Shown here: positions 55,523-64,000 of the stretch, piece after piece
Numbering within the stretch: position 1 is the stretch's first letter
How the letters are laid out: each line of letters starts with the position of its first letter
Origin: Mortierella alpina
Lineage: Eukaryota > Mortierellomycota > Mortierellomycetes > Mortierellales > Mortierellaceae
Direction: 5' to 3'
Length of the DNA stretch: 64,000 bases
Assembly: GCA_029449245.1 (NCBI GenBank)
Contig: JANATF010000011.1
Span: 248,001-312,000, forward strand
The notes under the pieces: generated by a model
Told to the model about the DNA's origin: nothing
What the model saw: the letters and a program-made list of their open reading frames with translations, nothing else
The model's database searches: none
Translations under genes and position numbers: made by a program

Positions 55523-56499
55523 GGTGATCGATGGGATGGTTCTATCCTCGAGTGAACTCCAGTGAGAGGTCTGAGCTGTGTGCAGTTTCTTTGGGCTGTC
55601 TGATGTCAGTAGGAGTGTGATTGTGCAAAGGTACGTCTGTGCGGCTAGAGTCAAGTAAGGTTTTTCAAGTCGCGCAAAAAAAACACGCTTGATCGAATGA
55701 CAATTGTTCTTCTCATTGCAAGAGTGGCTGTCTTGAAGAGGTTTGTCGCATCTCTACTGCTCCCATCGTCATTGGCTTCTAGGACGGGATCGCATCACTT
55801 ATGAACTCAAGTGTTTCTCCTTCATGCTTATTCCAGATCTCAATGAGGCCTCTTAGCATTTACTGTTCCTGACCACCCTGACCCAATGGTGTGTACTGAC
55901 TTTTCTTGGGTGGTGGATAGCTGACCCGATGCTGTACTGTTGTAAGATTGAGCCAACGCCCTTATAAGGGGTTAGAAGGCCCTAATGGATACGGAAGAGC
56001 GTTGGTAGCGTTGTAACATCACAAATAGGAGCGGGATGCAAACTGAAGGTAAGGGCAATAACAGTTGGACGCTCAGTGGGAAACTGCGGCAAAAAGATCG
56101 CGGTGAACATACAAGAGTGGATCCTGTTAGAGCTGCAAAAGGCGTATCTCTGTTTTGGCGAGAGAGAAAAGTGCATGCTGGAGACAGGCACATACTTTTG
56201 CGTGGTCAAAGTTTTGTGCTGTGCCCATGAAATAAATTGCTACAGAAACACCATGCAACGCGCCAAAGGGTCCTCACGGATCGCGTTGAGTGTCATGCAC
56301 TGCCACCCAGACCACCAGGTAGCCATCGCGAGGCATCGAGTCCGGCTCTTTCTGATAGTGTTTGGTATTCTCATAAACACGAAAGCTCATTTATTAGGGG
56401 GGACGTGACAAAAGCATCATAGGTTCTGAGTACATGTTAATAGATGGCAAAGAAGTCGAGATGAAAAAAAAAAGAAATCAACGGAGCATGATGAGCTCT
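55523..56499. other. Intergenic, no gene seen
   Basis: About 980 bases between the TVP15-like start and the Ecm33-like stop. No supported ORF. It should hold the promoter of the former and the 3' UTR of the latter. Confidence 0.5.
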
Positions 56500-57804
56500 C
56501 TAAAGAATATAATAAGCGGCATAACTGAGCACAGCCAAGGCCGTCCACAAGGATCCTTGCTCCCTGGCCCTGGCCAAAAGGGATCCAGGGGCGGCACTAT
56601 CTGATATCTCACTTCCGTCCGCATTGGTAGGTCTCGCCGACTTGACCATCGCTTGGCAGACCGTTTTGCCACGGGCATTGGCTTTGACCTTACTCAACGT
56701 GGTGCAGTCAAAGTTGGTGCTCGACAACACAGACATGCCGCCCTGGACGGTCGAGACAGCAGGCAGAGAGACGGTCGTGAAAGCGCCACGCATATTGAGT
56801 ACACCAGAGATGTCCTTGAGCTTTCCAAAGCCATCGACGGTTGTCAACGCGGTGTTGTTGGCGATCAGCAAGGCACCTCCAATGGTGGTCAGTTCAGCAA
56901 ACGAGATATTACTGAGCAAGTTATTGGATACGATGCTCAAGGTTTGGCCGATGGTCTGAAGGTTCGGGACAGTGATAGCCTTGATGTTCGTCTCGTCAAA
57001 GGCCAGGCTTGAGCCCACGGATGTCAACGCGGGCACTTCGATATCTGTCAAGTGTCGAAGTGTGCAGTTGGAGACGGAAGTCAGGTTGCTAAGATGTAAG
57101 CTGGATCCCGGACCTTTGCCTTCCATCAAGCCGTTGGCGGCGACGACGAATCGGCCCGACACCGTGGTCAGACTGGGCATATCAATGGCCTTCAGAAACT
57201 TGTTGTTGCTCACCCCGATATCCATCACTTTTCGTAGAGCGGTCCAAGGTACGGCGCCCGAGTTGTCCAATCCGGTGTCTTCCACCTTCAGCGTGTTCAG
57301 ACTGTTAACGCTTGGCAAATGAAGTTGCCTCAGGTTGGGGGCGGTGATGATCTCGAGGACATTGATGGTCTCCAGATTGGGGACGTTGAATGCAGACAGA
57401 ATGGTGTTGTTGAAGAGCGAGATGGTGCCGGTGCTGGACTCGAGGCCATTTAGCGAGAAAACGTTCAGGTTCGGGTTGGACGAGACCAAGATGGAACCGG
57501 TGAGGCTGGTGAGTGCCGGCCAGGAGAGGGAACTGAGGGACGTGCCCGAGACGGTGAGCGTGCCACTGAAGGAGGAGCATGCAGCGACGGCAGCCAAGTC
57601 GGCTTCAGAGGTCACTGCCACCTGGCTGCCACAATTGTTTGCTAAGATACGTGATACTCCTCGTGGTCAACATGTTTTGTTCGTCGATACTTTTTTTGTG
57701 TCTCAAGAGCACAGACATGCGATGCGGCAACACGTACCTAGCTGGGCATGGGTGGCGATAGATACGGAAAGCACCAGAAGCAGACCGGCTGCGAGGTGAG
57801 GCAT
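56500..57804 (-). CDS. Ecm33/Sps2-like GPI-anchored cell-wall protein
   Basis: Two exons on the minus strand: 57738-57804 and 56500-57641, giving 402 residues. A signal peptide (MPHLAAGLLLVLSVSIATHA) is followed by CGSQVAVTSEADLAAVAACSSF, the typical Ecm33 opening. Then come receptor-L-domain type repeats: LSSLSWPALTSLTGSILVSS, LNVFSLNGLESSTGTISLFN, and LTSVGSSLAFDETNIKAI. A Cys pair lies at FDCTTL and TVCQAM. The C-terminus is Ser-containing and ends in a hydrophobic segment (LWTALAVLSYAAYYIL) fitting a GPI-anchor signal. Ecm33 proteins are needed for normal cell-wall assembly in yeasts and Aspergillus. The exon-1/exon-2 split right after the signal peptide is common in secreted fungal genes. 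Confidence 0.92.
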
Positions 57805-58516
57805 TTGCGTACTTTCTAAGGTCTGGTCAGAGACCAAAGTGTGATGAAGGGTAGGGTGAGAGGCGATGGAGCTGAGGCGAGAAGCAGGAGATGAGGATGG
57901 GCGCGCGTGAGGTGTTGAGCAGAAGAAGCGTTATTTTATACAGGCCAAGCTGCTCCTGGAGGGATCCCAATGGCTACCGGCATGCAGACAGCCAGCCGGC
58001 TTCCAGGTCCATTTGGATCACGGCGGAGTGTATTCCTGGCTGTCCTGGAAGGGAACCGCAGCCTTTGCCATGTCATCTTGCATCTTGTATATAGCTTGCC
58101 AAGGCGAGACCAATTAGGCGTGGAGTGCTCTGGTCTTCGACTCGATGGTGCTACAGCGAGTGAAGATCTCGAGATAGGGTTCTGGATAATCGAATCTCCC
58201 TTGAAATCAACCCTGCCTTGACCGTGGGACAAATCGCACCCCACGTCTCCTTTTAGCCCGTCTCTCACGGCCACAGTGCGCTCCACACACCCCGCTCTCG
58301 TCTGTTTCCTCAGTCTCTGTGACCTTTGTCCCATTGTCACACTCATCCGTCCTCATCGCTCTTGCCAGTTCTCTGCTCCTCACACTGTGCGCTCCACTCC
58401 CTCCTCAGGGCCTCATTCTAACTTCGCACCATTGCACGGTCCCTTCGCCCTGAAAGCTATTCTATCCTCTCTCATTCTCTCATTACTCTCATTACTAACA
58501 TTCCAAATCTCCGAGA
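57805..58516. promoter_or_regulatory. Divergent promoter region of the Ecm33-like and Rieske genes
   Basis: 712 bases between two divergent starts. TTTTATA near 57933-57939 (minus-strand TATAAAA) fits a TATA box for the Ecm33-like gene, about 130 bases upstream of its ATG. CT-rich sequence at 58340-58500 probably holds the leader of the Rieske gene. Confidence 0.55.
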
Positions 58517-59286
58517 ATGCCAGAAGCTGCCATCGCCATCGACACCTCGCATTCCAGCGCGGACAAGGATTCTAAAGTCGCGCCTGGCACCCACGACCTG
58601 CCATCGACTGCATCGACCACTAACCTGTCAGTGTCCGGAACAGAATCACAGCCATCCGCAGACGACGAAAAGACCACTGCCATCGATACTGTCACCGATT
58701 CCATATCCAAATTGTCCGTGAGCCCTTCTCCTCCTGTCTCAACCCCTCAGGCCGGGCCATGCACAACAACAGAGAGTAAGAAGGACTTCTCCTCATCCTC
58801 CTCTTCCTCCTCCGAGGCACCGCTCAAACCCGCTGCTGCCAAAGCACAAGACAAACAAGCAGAGGAGGTGGTGGTGGAGGAGGAGCTTAGCCCTGAGGAG
58901 GCAAAGTTGCGAGCTAAGGGGTTAAAGAGCACACATCGGCCAGGATTCTACATTCATATTGATTCTCCAAGACGACTTCGGATCCAGACCAGTACGACGA
59001 CATTTGACTTGGACCGCTACTGCCCTCATGCGAATGCCGATATGCTGAAGTGGGCAAGTGCCAACAGCAACGCTTGTTTTTGATATGGCAGTAACTGGCT
59101 ACCAGCTGATTGCTAACGAGTCTTTGTTCCTGCTATGGTGCATAGGGTGTTTTGCGATCCGATATGACCCTCCGGTGTGGAGTACACTATTGGGGGTTCG
59201 ATCTTTCCAAGAGCGGACAATGTATTGCCCATCCAGAAGAGTCGTTGAACGCCTGCCCCGTGTCCAATTCTGAGTTAGATTGGTAG
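58517..59286 (+). CDS. Rieske [2Fe-2S]-motif protein with disordered N-terminus
   Basis: Two exons: 58517-59053 and 59146-59286, giving 225 residues. The intron begins with GC (GGCAAGTG) and ends in CATAG, with CTAAC at 59113, so it is a GC-AG intron; reading through it gives an early stop. The first 130 residues are Ser/Thr/Glu-rich. The C-terminal part has FYIHIDSPRRLRIQ, then RYCPHANADM and LRCGVHYWGFDL: a C-X-H and C-X2-H pair, the ligands of a Rieske cluster, followed by a short QCIAHPEES end. No membrane segment or transit peptide is obvious. A small soluble Rieske ferredoxin-like protein is the best reading; partner unknown. Confidence 0.75.
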
Positions 59287-59310
59287 ACCATCCAAATAAA
59301 TTTAGACGTT

Positions 59311-60870
59311 CTAGTATGGTCGATGTCTCCTAGAAGACGATCTCTGGTCTCGATCCTCATCCCTAGGTCTGTCCCGGTGTCTCTCCCTGTCTGCACCTCG
59401 TTCCCGATCCCGATCTCGGGACTGATGACGATGTTCATTGTGGCGGCGATCCCTATGCTCTGCGCCCAAATTCTTGTGTTGGGACGAGTGTGCAAGAGTG
59501 GTCGCCAAAGGATTGAATTGTTGATTATAGGCGCCTACGGGTTGGTGATGTACCTTTGGATCCAGGTAGCCGGGGTTGAGTAGTGCCCGTGCTTTTGTTT
59601 GCTCTGCCCGCTCTCGTTCCATTCGCTCTTGTCGCAACTTGGCCATAGGGCTCATCTCCTTTGGTTCCTGTAGTTGCCATGAACAAAGCAAGAAAAATTG
59701 TCAGAATGTTAGACGACCCTTAACCACCTCTCAATTGTCAGGACGGAGAAGCAGCTCTCGATATCCTACAGAGTTGATGCGCTTGCCAACGTCCGGCCTT
59801 CGTGGCCTTGATTGGGATGTAGGTGACTTGCTCCTCTCGCTATGAGCTTTGTCCCGCTTGTCCAGCATGGCCTTCATGTTGTTTAACGGATCTTCTCGGA
59901 CTTTTGTGAATTCTTTATCGTCTCCTCTATGCAGCATAAAGAATATCGACACAATTCTGCATTAGAAATGACACAACAAATCGTAGCCTCACAAAGAGAA
60001 GTAGTCAAGTCTTGTATGCCTACCTCCTTCGAGAGCTCTGCATCGATCCTGCGTGTAGGGACGTGTACCATGGCTTTGGTCCTACGATTTGGAATTTGCG
60101 CATATAACATCGGATGAGTGCTGAGGAGAAGGAAGCGGGCAAGATCAAAACGCTGTATTTGACGATTACCCTTGACACCAGAGTCCAGATGCATAGCAAT
60201 CGTCCGGTCCCACTTTTCCTGCTTTCGTTTATCCTCTGCCTCGCGTTCCGGATTTCCCTGCTTACTTTTCGTGTCCTATTTCGACCGCACACAGGGTGTT
60301 AGATATTTGTTCTTGAATGCACATGCTCCTGCTATATGGGGTTTGCGTGGTATACCTGCTTCTCTAGGTCAGCCCAGAAATTGACATGTTGCATCTTCAC
60401 GGATGGGTCTTGCAGTTTGACTAGGGCCATGGTATCCTCGGCTACTGGCGATCCATGATCCGTTTGACTGTGCTCTTTCTCTGGAGCGTCTCCCCCAATA
60501 GCATTGGACTGTCGCTTCTGTGCTCGCTGTCTCAGGAGCGTAAGTCTGTGCTCCCGATCCTAAACAAAAGCAAGTTCGAGATGCGGAGACGGCAGTTAGG
60601 AAGGGACAGGAGAGACGCGAGTCGCGACAGAGCTGCCTGTGAGTGACGTACTGCGGCAATAGAGCGATCCTGGACCTGCTTCTGCTCGTCCTCTGCCTTG
60701 GCCTCGTCCCGCCTGACCTTGTCCCTGTTCTTTTGGCTATAGACATGCCAGCTAAAAGTAGGGATGGAATCGGGTCAGGGCTGATTAGCCAGCCTGCGGC
60801 AATAGCTGTTGCTTCGTATTGATTGGCACCATCGGATGGCCGTTTACCTCTTATGCTGCAAGATGTTCAT
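59311..60870 (-). CDS. LENG1-like protein with CIR N-terminal domain
   Basis: Seven exons on the minus strand: 60848-60870, 60652-60751, 60356-60559, 60170-60275, 60024-60081, 59770-59926 and 59311-59667, giving 334 residues. The opening MNILQHKSWHVYSQKNRDKV is the CIR-N motif found in CIR and LENG1, proteins tied to splicing and corepression. GPKPWY in exon 5 is another family mark. The rest is charged and helical, ending with an Arg/Asp/His-rich RD-like tail (DRDRERGADRERHRDRPRDE), as in splicing-associated proteins. All junctions keep phase; the last donor (GTAGGA at 59769) is chosen because reading on meets a stop. The stop is only 24 bases from the stop of the convergent Rieske gene, and the start is 200 bases from the divergent Cym1 start. 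Confidence 0.85.
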
Positions 60871-61070
60871 GGCTCGAGCGTGTGGGATGGACGGAGAGAG
60901 GAGGGCGGAGTGTGTGAGCACATAAACGCCTTTTACAGCGTTAGTGGCGGACAGCGGACTGCTTCTTTTGTGTGTATCGGTGCAGCTTTTCCTCAAACGG
61001 CTCTTCCTCGAACCTCGTCTGTGCAATCACTCCATCGCACCTCCTCCGTCCACCCCCCACCCATCCCGCC
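60871..61070. promoter_or_regulatory. Compact divergent promoter of the LENG1-like gene and CYM1
   Basis: Exactly 200 bases separate the two start codons, so both promoters and leaders must overlap here. No TATA box is visible. Confidence 0.55.
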
Positions 61071-64000
61071 ATGCTCGCTGCTGCAAGGGCCGCCTCGCTG
61101 AGAGCCTCCATCGCGCGCTCCTCCTCGCCTGCATTCAGACACTCGCAGCGCGCATTCCTCGCCACCACCACCTCAGGTACTCGTCCCTGCGGCAACTGCA
61201 GCAACCAGTGCCTGCGCAAACGGCCGTTTTCCTTTTTGTCGTCAACGCTGACGCTCTTGTTCTCTAGAATCATGGAAGCCTGGAAAGTCAGTTCATGGAT
61301 ACACTGTCCTTGAGGTACGTGGCCCTCTCTGCCCTCCTCCTTGGTCCTGGTATTCCTTTGCAGGACCAGTTTGCAGAACGCTGACTATTTGTGTATAATA
61401 TCCGATCGTGTGATAGACCCGTCATGTCAAAGAGCTGGAGCTGGACGCCATCCGCCTGAAGCACGACAAGACTGGAGCTGAACATCTCCACATCTCTCGC
61501 GACGACTCCAACAACGTCTTTGGCGTGGGTTTCGCTACACCTCCCGACAACAGCGCTGGAGTTCCTCATATCCTGGAGCACACGACCCTGTGCGGCAGTC
61601 GATCCTATCCCGTACGTGATCCCTTCTTCAAGATGCTCAATCGTAGCATGGCCACATTCATGAACGCATATACTGGTAAGTATCCTGAATGCAGGCGCCA
61701 TGAGCATCATGGTAGGGCCCAGAGTAAAGAGACTAACAAGACCACCTAATTCGATTTGACCTTATAGCCAGTGATTACACCCTGTACCCATTCTCCACAA
61801 CCAACCCCGTCGACTACCAGAATCTGAGAAACGTCTACATGGATGCTGCATTCTTCCCACATCTCCGTGAACTGGACTTTAAGCAGGAAGGATGGCGACT
61901 GGAACATGAGAATCCAAATGGTATCAACTTTTGACTTGTCATCTTCGTGTCATGGACAGTAACGCGCGTGTGATCCAGAGATGCGACTAATGCTCAAGGA
62001 CACTCGACCTACCAAAATAGACAAAAACTCGCCCATCATATTCAAAGGAATTGTCTACAATGAAATGAAGGGCCAGATGGCGGATGCAGGATATCTTTTT
62101 TGGTCAAAGATGCAACAGTACATGTTCCCGGGCACAACTTATTCCCACAACAGCGGCGGTGATCCAGCCAATATAACGGATCTGACGCACGAGGAGCTCG
62201 TTCATTTCCATAAGACCCACTATCATCCCAGCAACGCCAAGTTTTACACCTATGGAAACTTTCCTCTCGAGGACTCCCTTCAGTTCATCAACAGCAAGCT
62301 TCAGGAGTTTTCCCCGATCACTCCTCCACTTTCCGAAAAGATCGTCAAGCCATTTGAGAGCCCTCGCCGTGTCAGTTTGACGTGCCCAGTGGATCCTAGT
62401 AAGTCTGCGGGACTGGGAGTGTGCTATTTGCCTTTATAGCTTCCTTCAAGTTACTAACGAAAGCGTTGTGCTGTATCTAGTGGCGTCTCCTGAAAAGCAG
62501 ACAAAGATGTCTGTCTCGTTCCTCACAAACAAGGCTACTGTAAGGCATAATAGGACAGGAAATAGCTTTGCAAGCATTGGGACCTCACAAAGGATTCTTG
62601 TCTAACGTGATTTCGTTCTTCTCATGATTGTTAGGACACGTTTGATGGATTTGGATTGAGAATTCTCTCTGACCTTCTCACGGATGGACATGCATCGCCC
62701 ATGTACAAAGCCTTGATCGAGTCCAATTTGGGATCCGAGTACTCTGCCAATACGGGATATGACGGTTCAACGATGATCAGCTCCATGTCCTTTGGCGTCC
62801 AGGGCATGAAGCAGGACGACATTGCAAAGGTCGAGGACACTGTGATGAGCGTGCTCAACCAGGTCAAGGAGGAGGGCGTAGACCCAAAGCGCATCGAGGC
62901 AATCGTTCACCAGATGGAACTCGGTCAGAAACATGTAGGTCGCATGATCATGATACCAATCCAGTCATCCAGCGGTACCTTTTCCTTTGCGCCGCCCTCG
63001 ACATGTCTAACGCGGATACACCCATGCAACTTTAGAAAACATCGTTCTTTGGTATGAGTCTCATGCAGGGTTTGTCCTCTGGCTGGTTCAATGGATGCAA
63101 TCCTGTCGATCTCTTGGAACTCAACAAGGTATTACCACGCTCTTGATCGAACGGACCGCCTCCTCTTTGTCCTTGTCCAAGAGACTTATGCTGCAAACCT
63201 AATTAATGCCATAGAACATCGAGCGACTCAAGGCAGAAATCGAAGCAGGCCCCTTCTTCCAGAATCTTGTCTCCAAATACCTTCTGAACAATCCTCACAA
63301 ACTGGTGTTCACTATGACGCCGAGTCCTGATTACGGAGCCGAAGTATCTGCCAATGAGACCACGCGCCTTATGGGAAAGACCAGCGTTCTCACCAAAGCC
63401 GACCACGAGGCCATCTATGAGCAGGGACAGGCGCTACTGAAGAACCAAGAACAAGTCGAGGATGTGTCATGTCTGCCCACTCTCAAGGTGGAGGACATCT
63501 CAAAGAAGACCAAGACCTTTGCCCTCGAGCATAGCGCCATCAACAGTGTTCCTGTTCAATGGAGACCGACCTCGACCAACGGGATCACATACTTTAGAGG
63601 CATCAGCGTCATTCCTGGACTGACTTCCGAATTGAAGCAGTATTTGCCATTGTTCACAGACGTAAGTTGAATCTTTCAGGTAGTCCCCTGATGGCGGTTA
63701 CCCTCCACCTGCCAGCTCGGAGGTGCATGATGGACAATACACAAACTAACCTTCTTGGATGTCTATTTTCACAACTAGTCGCTGACATCCCTTGGAACAC
63801 ATACACGGGCTATGAGTGAGATTGACGACGAAATCCGACTCCACACTGGCGGAATTCGCGTCGCACCATTCCTCTCTACAAACCACTCTTGTAAGTCGCG
63901 GTTGTCTTTATCGAATCCGCTTGGATGAATTCGCTGTATTACACATTAATTAATATTGTAATCTCGTAAACTTTGCGTTACTATAGCCATTGACAGGACC
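61071..64000 (+). CDS. CYM1: Mitochondrial presequence protease (Cym1/PITRM1), 5' part
   Basis: Eleven exons visible: 61071-61176, 61269-61315, 61417-61675, 61768-61920, 61979-62398, 62481-62539, 62635-62934, 63036-63128, 63215-63661, 63779-63890 and 63987 onward; the gene runs off the right edge. The N-terminus is a mitochondrial targeting sequence rich in Arg, Ala and Ser ([19 protein letters not shown]). The inverted zinc site HILEH (HXXEH) lies near residue 90 in [14 protein letters not shown], with [11 protein letters not shown] and [13 protein letters not shown] downstream. This M16C metallopeptidase degrades cleaved presequences and other short peptides in the matrix. The visible 660 or so residues cover the N-terminal catalytic half and part of the second half. 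All junctions are GT-AG in phase. Confidence 0.95.

Overview
This is a eukaryotic, fungal window. Genes on both strands are split by short introns (mostly 50-150 bases, GTAAGT/GTATGT-type donors, CTAAC/CTAAT branch sites, YAG acceptors). Intergenic DNA is rich in homopolymers and CT/GA tracts. The regulators have long Gln/His/Ser-rich tails. A Gti1/Pac2 (WOPR) regulator, an Ecm33-type GPI protein, a GATA factor, a WRKY-like zinc factor and a NACHT-pentapeptide-WD40 protein together suggest an early-diverging filamentous fungus. A Mortierella-type Mucoromycota member is my best guess, by inference only. I saw no transposon, rRNA, tRNA or CRISPR array.

Layout. 1-1.5 kb: 3' part of a Gln/His-rich protein. 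2.1-2.6 kb: small two-exon hypothetical. 3.0-4.7 kb (-): DCAF7/WDR68 WD40 protein, divergent from MPDU1 (5.1-5.9 kb, +). 6.6-8.8 kb: SPIN90/Ldb17-type Arp2/3 activator. 9.0-9.9 kb: Yar1-like ankyrin protein. 10.3-11.2 kb: 103-residue single-pass membrane protein with a 17-base exon. 11.4-14.2 kb (-): WRKY-like factor. 16.4-17.9 kb (-): eIF2B alpha. 18.2-19.3 kb (-): hotdog-fold protein. 22.6-24.9 kb: GATA factor behind a long CT-rich leader. 26.1-33.0 kb (-): an 11-exon kinase gene joining a calponin-homology domain, a Cdc7/Cdc15/SepH-type kinase and a C1 zinc domain. 37.0-38.4 kb: WOPR regulator. 38.9-40.7 kb: U5 snRNP 40-kDa WD40 protein.

From 40.7 to about 51.5 kb the character changes. 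There are coding-like remnants, a small secreted cysteine-rich protein with a clear TATA box, a single-exon 1,823-residue NACHT STAND protein with 13 near-identical 126-base WD40 units, a multiply broken asparagine-synthase-type pseudogene and an ORF split by one in-frame TGA. This looks like a fast-evolving accessory island between conserved genes.

51.8-64 kb returns to conserved genes: an ABC ATPase, a TVP15-like membrane protein with a huge Gln-rich tail, an Ecm33-like GPI protein, a Rieske-motif protein with a GC-AG intron, a LENG1-like CIR-N protein and the 5' part of the mitochondrial presequence protease Cym1/PITRM1. Exon boundaries were worked out by hand; for the multi-exon genes all listed exons join in phase unless stated otherwise.
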